In this document: piece by piece, positions 14,569 through 22,101 of the stretch | Position numbering within the stretch: position 1 is the stretch's first letter | How the letters are laid out: every line of letters starts with the position of its first letter | NCBI GenBank assembly: GCA_007125455.1 | Contig: SLDE01000261.1 | Span: 1 to 28,064 of the forward strand | Source of the DNA: Ectothiorhodospiraceae bacterium | Lineage (GTDB): Bacteria > Pseudomonadota > Gammaproteobacteria > Thiohalomonadales > Thiohalomonadaceae | Direction of reading: 5' to 3' | DNA: 28,064 nt | Made by a program: the position numbers and the translations under genes | The notes under the pieces: model-generated | The model's database searches: none | What the model was told of the DNA's origin: nothing | Seen by the model: the letters and a program-made list of their open reading frames with translations, nothing else

Positions 14569-15195
14569 TTACTTGGAGTAAAGCTCGACCACCAGCTGTT
14601 CCTGGATCTCAGCAGGAAGCTCACTACGTTCCGGTGTCGACTTGAAGATACCTTCCAACTTGGTGGCGTCAACCTGCAACCATTCTGCCACGCCGCGTTG
14701 CTGAGCCAGCTCAGCTGCGGACTTGACGCGCAGTTGCTGCTTGGATTTTTCAGCAACGGCAACGACGTCACCCGGCTTTACGGAATAAGACGGAATATTG
14801 ACTTTCTGACCGTTAACGGTCACACCATTGTGGCGTACCAGCTGGCGCGCCTCAGTACGGGAGACACCGAACCCCATGCGGAACACGACGTTGTCAAGAC
14901 GGCACTCAAGCAGCTGCAGCAGGTTTTCACCCGTGGAACCCTTGCGACGGTCCGCTTCCTTATAGTAAAGGCGGAACTGGTTCTCCAGCACACCATAGAT
15001 GCGGCGCAGCTTCTGCTTTTCACGCAGCTGACGTGCATAGTCTGACAGGCGGGTGCGACGCTGACCGTGCTGCCCCGGAGGGAAGGGACGGTTTTCGATC
15101 GCACACTTGCTGGTGTAACACTTCTCGCCTTTAAGGAAGAGCTTTTCGCCTTCACGACGGCAGAGACGACATTTGGATCCGATGTACCTAGCCAC
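14569..15195 (-). CDS. rpsD: 30S ribosomal protein S4, zinc-binding (four-cysteine) form
   Basis: S4 is a primary 16S rRNA binder that starts 30S assembly, and in E. coli represses the alpha operon. The 208 residues match throughout (GQHGQRRTRLSDYARQLREKQKLRRIYGVLE, then the S4 RNA-binding domain CRLDNVVFRMGFGVSRTEARQLVRHNGVTVNG). The N-terminus carries Cys at 9, 12, 26 and 31 (CRLC...CYTSKC), the zinc-binding set lacking in E. coli, which has only the last one. The start is a GTG at 15195 with GAGG seven nt upstream, giving the conserved (M)ARYIG N-terminus. It lies 15 nt downstream of rpsK. Confidence 0.98.
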   Translation of the reverse strand: MARYIGSKCRLCRREGEKLFLKGEKCYTSKCAIENRPFPPGQHGQRRTRLSDYARQLREKQKLRRIYGVLENQFRLYYKEADRRKGSTGENLLQLLECRLDNVVFRMGFGVSRTEARQLVRHNGVTVNGQKVNIPSYSVKPGDVVAVAEKSKQQLRVKSAAELAQQRGVAEWLQVDATKLEGIFKSTPERSELPAEIQEQLVVELYSK

Positions 15196-15210
15196 TATTG
15201 AACCTCTTGT

Positions 15211-15600
15211 TTAAACGCGACGTTTTTTCGGTGGCCGGCATCCGTTGTGCGGGATCGGCGTTACGTCGGTGATATTGGTGATCTTGAAACCCAGGTTATT
15301 GAGTGCGCGCACGGCAGATTCACGGCCAGGCCCCGGACCCTTAACCCAGACTTCCATATTCTTCATTCCGTATTCCTGAGCAACAACACCGGCCTTTTCA
15401 GCAGCGACCTGCGCAGCGAAAGGGGTGCTCTTGCGGGAGCCACGGAAGCCAGATCCACCAGAGGTTGCCCAGCAAAGGGCGTTACCTTGGCGGTCACTAA
15501 TGGTGATGATGGTGTTGTTAAAAGACGCGTGGACGTGTGCAATGCCGTCAACGACGTTCTTTTTAACCTTCTTACGTGTGCGAGTGCTCGCTTTAGCCAT
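15211..15600 (-). CDS. rpsK: 30S ribosomal protein S11
   Basis: S11 forms part of the mRNA exit-site platform with S7 and S18. The 129 residues contain the hallmark sequences GIAHVHASFNNTIITISDRQGNALCWATSGGSGFRGSRKSTPFAAQ and the C-terminal DVTPIPHNGCRPPKKRRV. Length equals E. coli S11. It lies between rpsM and rpsD in the standard order. Confidence 0.98.
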   Translation of the reverse strand: MAKASTRTRKKVKKNVVDGIAHVHASFNNTIITISDRQGNALCWATSGGSGFRGSRKSTPFAAQVAAEKAGVVAQEYGMKNMEVWVKGPGPGRESAVRALNNLGFKITNITDVTPIPHNGCRPPKKRRV

Positions 15601-15654
15601 AACCTGAATCCCAAATGTTTCAAAATTCGACTGCGCAATGCAGTCTCCGCTTGA

Positions 15655-16011
15655 TTACTTCCTGATCGGACGACGCGGGCCCTTACGGGTACGCGCATTG
15701 GTGCGTGTACGCTGACCACGAAGTGGCAGGCCACGGCGGTGACGAATGCCGCGGAAGCAACCCAGATCCATCAAACGCTTGATGTTCATCGAGACTTCAC
15801 GACGCAGGTCGCCCTCGACAACATACTTGCCAACCTCACTACGCAAGCTTTCGATCTCACCTTCGGTCAGATCCTTAATCGGTGCATCACGTCGAATCCC
15901 GGCAGAATCACAGATCTGCCTGGAACGAGTGCGACCAATACCGTAGATCGCTGTCAAGGCGATTACGGCATGTTTATTCACCGGGATATTGATACCAGCA
16001 ATACGGGCCAT
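15655..16011 (-). CDS. rpsM: 30S ribosomal protein S13
   Basis: S13 sits in the 30S head and contacts the P-site tRNA and 50S through bridge B1. The protein has MARIAGINIPVNKHAVIALTAIYGIGRTRS at the N-terminus and the basic RHRRGLPLRGQRTRTNARTRKGPRRPIRK tail. Its 118 residues equal the E. coli length. It is the first gene of the alpha operon; a good promoter lies 59-87 nt upstream of the start, and GAGGGAG precedes the ATG. Confidence 0.98.
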   Translation of the reverse strand: MARIAGINIPVNKHAVIALTAIYGIGRTRSRQICDSAGIRRDAPIKDLTEGEIESLRSEVGKYVVEGDLRREVSMNIKRLMDLGCFRGIRHRRGLPLRGQRTRTNARTRKGPRRPIRK

Positions 16012-16069
16012 CGAGCCACTCCCTCAAAATCTCAAATACTATTGGCATTACGCGCCAGGAAAACGCGCA

Positions 16070-16098
16070 ATCATAATCATTTTACGCCACGGGATCAA
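16070..16098 (-). promoter_or_regulatory. Alpha-operon promoter upstream of rpsM
   Basis: On the minus strand TTGATC (16093-16098) and TATGAT (16070-16075) are separated by exactly 17 nt. The -10 matches five of six and the -35 four of six consensus positions. The start near 16063 gives a leader of only about 50 nt before rpsM, with a small CGCG-loop-CGCG hairpin. This is shorter than the E. coli alpha leader, which carries the S4-binding pseudoknot. Confidence 0.7.
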
Positions 16099-16101
16099 GT
16101 C

Positions 16102-16117
16102 TGGCGGTGAACCGCCA
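16102..16117 (-). other. Hairpin just after rpmJ
   Basis: TGGCGG-TTCA-CCGCCA (minus strand) is a perfect 6-bp stem-loop with a tetraloop, 7 nt past the rpmJ stop. No T-run follows, so it is at most a weak terminator of the spc operon or an mRNA-end stabiliser. It lies just upstream of the rpsM promoter. Confidence 0.5.
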
Positions 16118-16123
16118 AGACAA

Positions 16124-16240
16124 TTAACCCTGGCGCTGCTTGTGGCGTGCGTCGCTTGAGCAGATCACGCGCACAGTGCCGTTACGGCGGATGATCTTGC
16201 AGTTTCTGCAGATCTTTTTAACAGAGGCACGAACTTTCAT
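16124..16240 (-). CDS. rpmJ: 50S ribosomal protein L36
   Basis: A 38-residue protein, MKVRASVKKICRNCKIIRRN followed by GTVRVICSSDARHKQRQG. It is the zinc-ribbon (C+) form of L36, with ligands Cys11, Cys14, Cys27 and His33. L36 helps shape the 23S rRNA core near the peptidyl transferase region. It lies 34 nt downstream of secY and ends the spc operon, as in E. coli. The ATG at 16240 is preceded by GGAGATGTG. Confidence 0.97.
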   Translation of the reverse strand: MKVRASVKKICRNCKIIRRNGTVRVICSSDARHKQRQG

Positions 16241-16274
16241 CACACATCTCCAGATAAATCAAAGCATTAGGCCG

Positions 16275-17624
16275 TTAGATACCCGGCTTGCCATACCCCT
16301 TGAGGTTGGCCTTTTTCATCAGACTGTCGTACTGGTGTGACATCAAGTGCGCCTGAATCTGCGACATGAAGTCCATTACGACGATCACAATAATCAGTAG
16401 CGAAGTACCGCCAAAGTAGAAGGGTACGTTCCACCACAAGATGAGAAACTCCGGCAAAAGACATACAGCGGTGATATATACAGCACCCGCCAGAGTCAGT
16501 CGGCTAAGAATCCCATCAATATAACGTGCGGTCTGCTCACCTGGGCGAATCCCAGGGACGAACGCGCCGGACTTCTTCAAGTTATCCGCCGTCTCCTTCG
16601 GGTTAAACATCAGCGCCGTATAGAAGAAGCAGAAAAACATTATCGCTGCGGCATAAAAGGCAACGTACAGAGGCTGCCCCGGAGAGAGGGTAGCAGAGAT
16701 GTTCTGCAACCAACCCATCCCTTCCGACTCACCAAACCAGCCACCCAGCGTTGCGGGGAAGAGAATGATCGATGAGGCGAAAATGGGGGGAATAACCCCA
16801 GCCATATTTACCTTGAGGGGCAGATGCGAAGACTGTGCAGCAAACATCTTGCGCCCTTGCTGCCGCTTGGCATAATTCACAGTAATTCGCCGCTGTCCCC
16901 GCTCGACATAGACCACAAAGGCAATGACGGCCAACATCATCAGGAACAGGAACATCACCAGCAAAAAGCTCAGCTCACCTGAACGCGCAAGTTCGAGGGT
17001 TCCGCCGATCGCTGATGGAAGCCCTGAAACAATGCCAGCGAAGATGATCAACGAAATACCGTTACCGATCCCGCGTTCTGTGATCTGCTCGCCCAACCAC
17101 ATTAGGAACATTGTCCCACTAACCAGGGTAATTACCGTGGTAATACGGAACAATAGGCCTGGATCAATAACCACTGGCATGTTGCCGGGAGCCATTTGAC
17201 TCTCCAACATCACGGCAACACCGATCCCTTGGAAGGTAGCAAGCACCAGTGTACCCATACGGGTGATCTGTGTGATCTTACGCTTACCGGCTGCCCCTTC
17301 CTTGCTGATCTGCTCAAGTTTCGGCGAGACCTTGGTCAGCAGCTGAACGATAATCGCTGCTGAAATATAGGGCATAATCCCGAGGGCAAACACCGAGAAA
17401 CGCTCAAGCGCACCACCCGAGAACATATTGAACATGTCTAGGATAGTGCCGCGCTGCTGATCGACAAAGGAAGCAAGCGCAATGGGGTCGATACCGGGTA
17501 CCGGGATATGGGTACCGATACGGAATACCAGCAGTGCACCGAGCACAAACAGCAAACGCTGCTTCAGCTCGGTTAGCTTGCCACCTGATAGCGCATTTGC
17601 CATCGCTGAAGCAGAAGAACCCAT
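16275..17624 (-). CDS. secY: Protein translocase subunit SecY
   Basis: SecY forms the ten-helix protein-conducting channel of the inner membrane with SecE and SecG. The 449 residues match the family: an N-terminal amphipathic helix with LKQRLLFVLGALLVFRIGTHIPVPGIDP, the plug region LDMFNMFSGGALERFSVFALGIMPYISAAIIVQLL, and the loops QGRKMFAAQSSHLPLKVNMAGVIPPIFASS and NPKETADNLKKSGAFVPGIRPG. The tail ends LMSHQYDSLMKKANLKGYGKPG. E. coli SecY is 443 residues. The start lies 2 nt after the rplO stop, implying coupled translation, the usual spc-operon arrangement. Confidence 0.98.
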   Translation of the reverse strand: MGSSASAMANALSGGKLTELKQRLLFVLGALLVFRIGTHIPVPGIDPIALASFVDQQRGTILDMFNMFSGGALERFSVFALGIMPYISAAIIVQLLTKVSPKLEQISKEGAAGKRKITQITRMGTLVLATFQGIGVAVMLESQMAPGNMPVVIDPGLLFRITTVITLVSGTMFLMWLGEQITERGIGNGISLIIFAGIVSGLPSAIGGTLELARSGELSFLLVMFLFLMMLAVIAFVVYVERGQRRITVNYAKRQQGRKMFAAQSSHLPLKVNMAGVIPPIFASSIILFPATLGGWFGESEGMGWLQNISATLSPGQPLYVAFYAAAIMFFCFFYTALMFNPKETADNLKKSGAFVPGIRPGEQTARYIDGILSRLTLAGAVYITAVCLLPEFLILWWNVPFYFGGTSLLIIVIVVMDFMSQIQAHLMSHQYDSLMKKANLKGYGKPGI

Positions 17625-17626
17625 TA

Positions 17627-18061
17627 TCAGGCCTCGATCTTGCCGCCAGCTGCCTCAATCGCAGCTTTCGCTCCCTTGGTAACACCAAGCCCGCGCACAG
17701 TCAGTGCTTTTTCGACCTTGCCAGAGGCAATGATCTTGACACGCTTGATGTTCTGGCGCACAACGTTTGCCGCCTTGAGAGCGACGAGGTCAACGCTGTC
17801 ACCTTCGATTTTCTTCAGTTCACTGAGGCGTACTTCGGCAGTGACACGTGATACGCGCGAGCTGAAGCCAACCTTTGGAAGGCGACGCTGCAGCGGCATC
17901 TGGCCGCCTTCAAAGCCAACCTTATGGAAACCACCGGAGCGAGCCTTCTGCCCCTTATGGCCACGACCACAGGTTTTACCCAGGCCAGAACCGATCCCAC
18001 GTCCGACACGCTTACGATCGGGACGTGAGCCTGCGGCAGGTGAAAGTGTATTCAGTCGCAT
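17627..18061 (-). CDS. rplO: 50S ribosomal protein L15
   Basis: A late-assembly 50S protein of 144 residues, identical in length to E. coli L15. It begins MRLNTLSPAAGSRPDRKRVGRGIGSGLGKTCGRGHKGQKARSGG, the family signature. It lies 2 nt after rpmD and 2 nt before secY, so all three are likely coupled. Confidence 0.98.
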   Translation of the reverse strand: MRLNTLSPAAGSRPDRKRVGRGIGSGLGKTCGRGHKGQKARSGGFHKVGFEGGQMPLQRRLPKVGFSSRVSRVTAEVRLSELKKIEGDSVDLVALKAANVVRQNIKRVKIIASGKVEKALTVRGLGVTKGAKAAIEAAGGKIEA

Positions 18062-18063
18062 GA

Positions 18064-18252
18064 TTAATCCTCAACTACCTTGACCATGTAAGATACCTTA
18101 TTGACCATGCCGCGAGTGCATGGGGTATCTTCAAGCTCAACGATGTGATTCATTCGGCGCAGTCCAAGACCGGCCACGGTGGCACGATGTGTAGGCAGAC
18201 GCCCATGCACACTTCGAACCAATTTAACTTTGAACATCTTTTTATCAGCCAT
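18064..18252 (-). CDS. rpmD: 50S ribosomal protein L30
   Basis: A short (62-residue) L30 of the bacterial type: FKVKLVRSVHGRLPTHRATVAGLGLRRMNHIVELEDTPCTRGMVNKVSYMVKV. The E. coli protein has 59 residues; the difference is at the N-terminus (MADKKM), and the ATG at the internal Met cannot be wholly excluded. It lies 3 nt after rpsE. Confidence 0.97.
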   Translation of the reverse strand: MADKKMFKVKLVRSVHGRLPTHRATVAGLGLRRMNHIVELEDTPCTRGMVNKVSYMVKVVED

Positions 18253-18255
18253 GGC

Positions 18256-18765
18256 TTATTCCAGAATTTCCTTGACACTCTTACCACGCTTGGCCGCCAC
18301 TTCTTCAGGGGAGGTCATGTCGGTCAAGCCCTTCATGGTCGCGCGGATGACATTGATCTGGTTGTTGCTGCCAATACACTTGGCAAGAACATTATGAACA
18401 CCTGCAGCTTCAAGCACAGCACGCATTGCACCACCAGCGATGACACCGGTACCTTCAGAGGCAGGCTGCATATAGATCTTAGCAGCGCCGTGGCGTGCCT
18501 TGACCGGATACTGCAGTGTGCCATTGCTGGTAATGTTTACCTTGCGCATGTTGCGACGGGCATTTTCCATCGCTTTGGCGATAGCGGCAGGAACCTCGCG
18601 GGCCTTGCCAGTGCCGAAGCCGATCTGCCCTTGTCCGTCACCCACAACAGTGATGGCGGAAAACTGAAAGATCCGGCCACCTTTTACAGTCTTGGATACA
18701 CGGTTGACGCCTACCAGCTTTTCTACCAGGCCATCGCTACTTTGTGCTACATCAAATCCAGCCAT
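18256..18765 (-). CDS. rpsE: 30S ribosomal protein S5
   Basis: S5 lines the mRNA entry site and affects decoding fidelity. The 169 residues show the double-stranded-RNA-like N-terminal domain (EKLVGVNRVSKTVKGGRIFQFSAITVVGDGQGQIGFGTGKAREVPAAIAKAMENARRNM) and the C-terminal domain with GTGVIAGGAMRAVLEAAGVHNVLAKCIGSNNQINVIRATMKGL. Length is close to the 167 of E. coli. It lies between rplR and rpmD. Confidence 0.98.
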   Translation of the reverse strand: MAGFDVAQSSDGLVEKLVGVNRVSKTVKGGRIFQFSAITVVGDGQGQIGFGTGKAREVPAAIAKAMENARRNMRKVNITSNGTLQYPVKARHGAAKIYMQPASEGTGVIAGGAMRAVLEAAGVHNVLAKCIGSNNQINVIRATMKGLTDMTSPEEVAAKRGKSVKEILE

Positions 18766-18775
18766 TGTCTAACCC

Positions 18776-19132
18776 TTAGAATTCCAGACCATGTTCACGT
18801 GCGGCTTCAGCAAGCGCCTTGACACGACCATGATATTTAAAACCGGAGCGATCGAAGGCCACACTGGTGATCCCAGCAGCTTTGGCCTTCTCGGCGATCG
18901 CCTTGCCTACGGCAGCAGCGGCATCACTGTTACCGGTATAGTTAACAGCGGACTTGAGCCCTGTTTCTACCGTAGAGGCTGTCGCAACAACTTCTGAACC
19001 GGTAGGAGCGATAATCTGCGCATAGATGTGACGCGGTGTGCGATTGACGCACAGACGGTATACACCCAACTCTCTGATCTTGGCGCGACCGCGTGCGGCG
19101 CGACGGATACGTGCTTGCTTTTTCGATTTCAT
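18776..19132 (-). CDS. rplR: 50S ribosomal protein L18
   Basis: L18 binds 5S rRNA with L5 and L25 in the central protuberance. The 118 residues include KKQARIRRAARGRAKIRELGVYRLCVNRTPRHIYAQII and the C-terminal KAAGITSVAFDRSGFKYHGRVKALAEAAREHGLEF. I chose the ATG at 19132, with AAGG at 9 nt; a TTG two codons upstream (19138) is also in frame but too close to that site. Confidence 0.97.
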   Translation of the reverse strand: MKSKKQARIRRAARGRAKIRELGVYRLCVNRTPRHIYAQIIAPTGSEVVATASTVETGLKSAVNYTGNSDAAAAVGKAIAEKAKAAGITSVAFDRSGFKYHGRVKALAEAAREHGLEF

Positions 19133-19143
19133 CGCCAACTACC

Positions 19144-19674
19144 TTATTTCTTTTTGGCTTCCTTACGGACAACACGTTCGTCAGAATAACGAACACCCTT
19201 GCCCTTGTAAGGCTCCGGTGGACGGTATGCGCGGATGTCCGCTGCAACCTGGCCGACCATCTGTTTGTCAACGCCCTTAACCACGACTTCTGTCTGACTA
19301 GGGGTCTCAATGGTTACACCCTCAGGCACGCTGTATTCAACAGGGTGCGAGAAGCCCAGGGTAAGATTAAGAACCTTGCCTTGGGCCTGGGCACGGTAAC
19401 CAACACCCACCAGCTCAAGCTTACGCTCAAAGCCTTCGCTAACGCCCTTTACCATGTTACCCATGAGGGCACGAGTGGTGCCAACCAGGGCCATTACAGG
19501 CTGACTTTGTACACGCGGTGAGAAGCGTAGCGCACCGTCTTCCTGTACGATTTCGACGTCAGCGTGGACCACGTGATTCAGCTGGCCTTTGCTACCCTTA
19601 ATATCGATGCTTTGGCCATTGACGTTAACATTAACGCCGGAGGGGATAGCTACCGGTTTAAGTACTCTGGACAT
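19144..19674 (-). CDS. rplF: 50S ribosomal protein L6
   Basis: L6 lies near the factor-binding stalk base. The 176 residues form the usual two repeated domains: MSRVLKPVAIPSGVNVNVNGQSIDIKGSKGQL and the C-terminal VTIETPSQTEVVVKGVDKQMVGQVAADIRAYRPPEPYKGKGVRYSDERVVRKEAKKK, which includes the conserved RPPEPYKGKG. Length matches E. coli L6 (177). Confidence 0.98.
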   Translation of the reverse strand: MSRVLKPVAIPSGVNVNVNGQSIDIKGSKGQLNHVVHADVEIVQEDGALRFSPRVQSQPVMALVGTTRALMGNMVKGVSEGFERKLELVGVGYRAQAQGKVLNLTLGFSHPVEYSVPEGVTIETPSQTEVVVKGVDKQMVGQVAADIRAYRPPEPYKGKGVRYSDERVVRKEAKKK

Positions 19675-19685
19675 CGCTCACCCCC

Positions 19686-20081
19686 TTAAGAAACAGTGCA
19701 CAGCACTTCGCCGCCGTGACCCGCACTGCGCGCAGCGCGGTCGGTCATCACACCAGCAGAAGTTGAGACGATTGCAATACCGAGTCCACCCATTACCGTT
19801 GGCAGATCGCCCTTTCCCTTGTATACACGAAGGCCGGGGCGGCTAGCACGCTTAATGGATGTGATTACGGGTTCACCCTGGTAGTACTTAAGTTCTACTT
19901 TCAAGGTGGGTTTGCCATCGATATCCTGTACGGAAAAGTCGTTGATATAGCCTTCGTCCTTCAGGACCTGGGCGATCGACTTTTTCACCTTGGACGCAGG
20001 CATTGTTACCTCCGCCTTGTTTGCAGACAGCCCGTTACGTACACGGGTGAGTAGATCTGCAATAGGATCAGTCATGCTCAT
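19686..20081 (-). CDS. rpsH: 30S ribosomal protein S8
   Basis: S8 binds the central domain of 16S rRNA and, in E. coli, represses the spc operon by binding its own mRNA near rplE. The 131 residues start MSMTDPIADLLTRVRNGLSANKAEVTMPASKVKKSIAQVLKDEGYI and end with GGLGIAIVSTSAGVMTDRAARSAGHGGEVLCTVS. The start MSM equals E. coli. I did not find an obvious S8-site mimic by eye near rplE. Confidence 0.98.
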   Translation of the reverse strand: MSMTDPIADLLTRVRNGLSANKAEVTMPASKVKKSIAQVLKDEGYINDFSVQDIDGKPTLKVELKYYQGEPVITSIKRASRPGLRVYKGKGDLPTVMGGLGIAIVSTSAGVMTDRAARSAGHGGEVLCTVS

Positions 20082-20120
20082 TTAAGTATTGCTCCCAAAC
20101 AAAAAATACGGCTATGCCGG

Positions 20121-20426
20121 TTACCAGCTGCCCTTACGCAGCCCAGGTACATCACCACGCATTGCGGCTTCACGCAGCTTGTTACGGCCAAGACCAAACT
20201 TACGATAGTAGCCATGTGGACGACCGGTCAGACTACAGCGGTTACGCTTACGCACAGGGCTAGAGTCGCGTGGCAGCTTTTGAAGCTTAACTACCAGTGC
20301 TTCGAGCTGCTCTGGTGTGATCTCAGGATCACGCATCTGCTCTTTGATGTCGGCACGCTTTGCGGCGTACTTCACTACCAGTTTGGCGCGCTTAAGTTCG
20401 CGCTGTTTCATTGAAACCTTGGCCAT
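20121..20426 (-). CDS. rpsN: 30S ribosomal protein S14, long zinc-free form
   Basis: The 101-residue S14 has the long proteobacterial form (MAKVSMKQRELKRAKLVVKYAAKRADIKEQ, then NRCSLTGRPHGYYRKFGLGRNKLREAAMRGDVPGLRKGSW). It keeps only one cysteine of the zinc-ribbon seen in short S14 proteins, so it is the C-minus type. It lies between rplE and rpsH. S14 completes the head of the 30S subunit. Confidence 0.98.
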   Translation of the reverse strand: MAKVSMKQRELKRAKLVVKYAAKRADIKEQMRDPEITPEQLEALVVKLQKLPRDSSPVRKRNRCSLTGRPHGYYRKFGLGRNKLREAAMRGDVPGLRKGSW

Positions 20427-20436
20427 GTATAAATCC

Positions 20437-20976
20437 TCAACCCTTGAACGGGAAGTTGAACGCCTTCAGCAGCGCACGCCCGTGTTCGTCATTGGTGGCG
20501 GTGGTGGTGATAGTAATGTCCATCCCACGCAGAGTATCGATCTTGTCGTAGTCGATCTCAGGGAACATGATCTGCTCACGCACGCCCATGCTGTAGTTAC
20601 CACGACCATCGAAGGACTTCGCGTTTAGACCGCGAAAGTCGCGAATACGAGGAATAGAGATCGCAATCAGGCGATCAAGAAACTCGTACATGCGCTCACG
20701 ACGCAGGGTGACCTTACAACCAATCGGCCAACCTTCACGGATCTTAAAGCCAGCAACGGACTTGCGTGCAAGTGTTACGATCGGCTTTTGCCCAGTGATC
20801 TTGGTAAGGTCAGCTACTGCGTGATCAAGAACTTTCTTGTCAGCGGCCGCTTCACCCACACCCATATTGACCGTGATCTTTTCGATCTTCGGTACTTCCA
20901 TGACGTTGCCGCACTTGAGTTCATCCATCAACTGCTTGACAACCGTTTCACGGTAGAATTCTTGCAATCTTGCCAT
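20437..20976 (-). CDS. rplE: 50S ribosomal protein L5
   Basis: L5 binds 5S rRNA in the central protuberance and touches S13. The 179 residues equal E. coli length and show PKIEKITVNMGVGEAAADKKVLDHAVADLTKITGQKPIVTLARKSVAGFKIREGWPIGCKVTLR and RDFRGLNAKSFDGRGNYSMGVREQIMFPEIDYDKID. It starts 14 nt after rplX. Confidence 0.98.
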   Translation of the reverse strand: MARLQEFYRETVVKQLMDELKCGNVMEVPKIEKITVNMGVGEAAADKKVLDHAVADLTKITGQKPIVTLARKSVAGFKIREGWPIGCKVTLRRERMYEFLDRLIAISIPRIRDFRGLNAKSFDGRGNYSMGVREQIMFPEIDYDKIDTLRGMDITITTTATNDEHGRALLKAFNFPFKG

Positions 20977-20990
20977 TGTCTTAACCCGAC

Positions 20991-21314
20991 TTACGCGTCA
21001 ATTACTTCGTTATTCGATTTGAAGATGCGAACCTTGCGGCCATCTTCGAGGATCTTGATGCCAACCCTGTCGGCTTTGCCGGTAGCAGGGTTGAAGATCG
21101 CGATATTGGAGATCTGAATTGGCATCTCCTTCTCAACGATCCCACCAGGCACACCCAGATTCGGGTTAGGCTTCTGGTGCTTTTTTACCATATTTACATT
21201 GTCGACGAGCACGCGGTTAACTTCCACGGGCAACATTTGAGTAATAGTACCACGCTTACCCTTGTCCTTGCCGGCAATGACGACTACTTCGTCACCTTTT
21301 CTTAACTTTCGCAT
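20991..21314 (-). CDS. rplX: 50S ribosomal protein L24
   Basis: L24 is an assembly-initiator protein of the 50S subunit. The 107 residues carry the KOW motif near the start (LRKGDEVVVIAGKDKGKRGTITQML) and NRVLVDNVNMVKKHQKPNPNLGVPGGIVEKEMPIQISNIAIFNPATGKADRVGIK. It follows rplN by 17 nt in the spc order. Confidence 0.98.
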   Translation of the reverse strand: MRKLRKGDEVVVIAGKDKGKRGTITQMLPVEVNRVLVDNVNMVKKHQKPNPNLGVPGGIVEKEMPIQISNIAIFNPATGKADRVGIKILEDGRKVRIFKSNNEVIDA

Positions 21315-21331
21315 CTTAGTATCTCTCAGCC

Positions 21332-21700
21332 TTACAGCACTTCTGGTGCCAGAGAAATAATCTTCATGAAGCGATCGCCGCGAAGCTCGCGGGTCACGGG
21401 ACCGAAGATACGTGTACCAATGGGTTCCAGCTTGTTGTTCAGCAACACCGCAGCGTTACCGTCAAAGCGAATCAGTGAACCATCAGCGCGGCGGACACCC
21501 TTACGAGTGCGGACCACAACGGCGTTGTATACCTCACCCTTCTTGACCTTGCCACGCGGAATCGCTTCCTTGACGCTTACCTTGATGATGTCACCAATAG
21601 CAGCATAGCGGCGATGTGAGCCACCAAGCACTTTGATGCACTGGACAACACGGGCACCGCTGTTATCGGCAACATCCAGTTTTGTCTGCATCTGAATCAT
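21332..21700 (-). CDS. rplN: 50S ribosomal protein L14
   Basis: L14 sits at the subunit interface and contacts 16S rRNA. The 122 residues (MIQMQTKLDVADNSGARVVQCIKVLGGSHRRYAAIGDIIKVSVKEAIPRGKVKKGEVYNAVVVRTRKGVRRADGSLIRFDGNAAVLLN) are nearly as in E. coli (123). It is the first gene of the spc unit. The ATG at 21700 is preceded by GCGGAG, and a promoter candidate lies about 60 nt upstream. Confidence 0.98.
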   Translation of the reverse strand: MIQMQTKLDVADNSGARVVQCIKVLGGSHRRYAAIGDIIKVSVKEAIPRGKVKKGEVYNAVVVRTRKGVRRADGSLIRFDGNAAVLLNNKLEPIGTRIFGPVTRELRGDRFMKIISLAPEVL

Positions 21701-21760
21701 CGAACAATCTCCGCAAAATCAATATCGCTGTACACAGCGCCGTAGGTTCAAGGGCGCGAG

Positions 21761-21789
21761 ATAATACCACTAAATAACGAAAAGCCCAA
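21761..21789 (-). promoter_or_regulatory. Putative spc-operon promoter upstream of rplN
   Basis: On the minus strand TATTAT (21761-21766) matches the -10 at five of six positions and is preceded by TGG, an extended -10. Seventeen nt upstream lies TTGGGC (21784-21789), a poor -35 that overlaps the 3' arm of the S10-operon terminator. The leader to rplN would be about 55 nt. Confidence 0.5.
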
Positions 21790-21806
21790 GCCTTTTTGGC
21801 TGGGCC
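21774..21806 (-). terminator. Terminator after rpsQ (end of S10 operon)
   Basis: On the minus strand GCCCAGCC-AAAAA-GGCTTGGGC forms a stem of 8 bp with one bulged base, followed by TTTTCGTTATTT. It lies about 35 nt past the rpsQ stop, exactly at the S10/spc boundary known from E. coli. The short, interrupted T-run suggests partial read-through into rplN. Confidence 0.7.
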
Positions 21807-21840
21807 TTACGCTGGCACAGCGGTTTTAGTTGTCAGCTTC

Positions 21841-22101
21841 TCAGCTGGCCCGCTCCAGAATCTCGACCAAACGCCAGGATTTGGACTTGGAAATCGGTCG
21901 GCACTCTTCGATGCAGACCAGATCACCGAGCTTACACTCGTTCTTTTCATCGTGCGCATGTAGCTTGGTCGACCGCTTAACATACTTTCCGTAAAGCGGA
22001 TGGGCTACCTTACGCTCGATCATGACAGTAATGGACTTGTCCATCTTGTCGCTGACCACGCGGCCAGTCTCGCTACGTGTATTCTTTACCTGTTCGCTCA
22101 T
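21841..22101 (-). CDS. rpsQ: 30S ribosomal protein S17
   Basis: An OB-fold primary 16S rRNA binder of 86 residues: TRSETGRVVSDKMDKSITVMIERKVAHPLYGKYVKRSTKLHAHDEKNECKLGDLVCIEECRPISKSKSWRLVEILE. Its ATG overlaps the rpmC stop in an ATGA junction, so the two are translationally coupled. It is the last gene before the S10/spc boundary. Confidence 0.98.
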   Translation of the reverse strand: MSEQVKNTRSETGRVVSDKMDKSITVMIERKVAHPLYGKYVKRSTKLHAHDEKNECKLGDLVCIEECRPISKSKSWRLVEILERAS

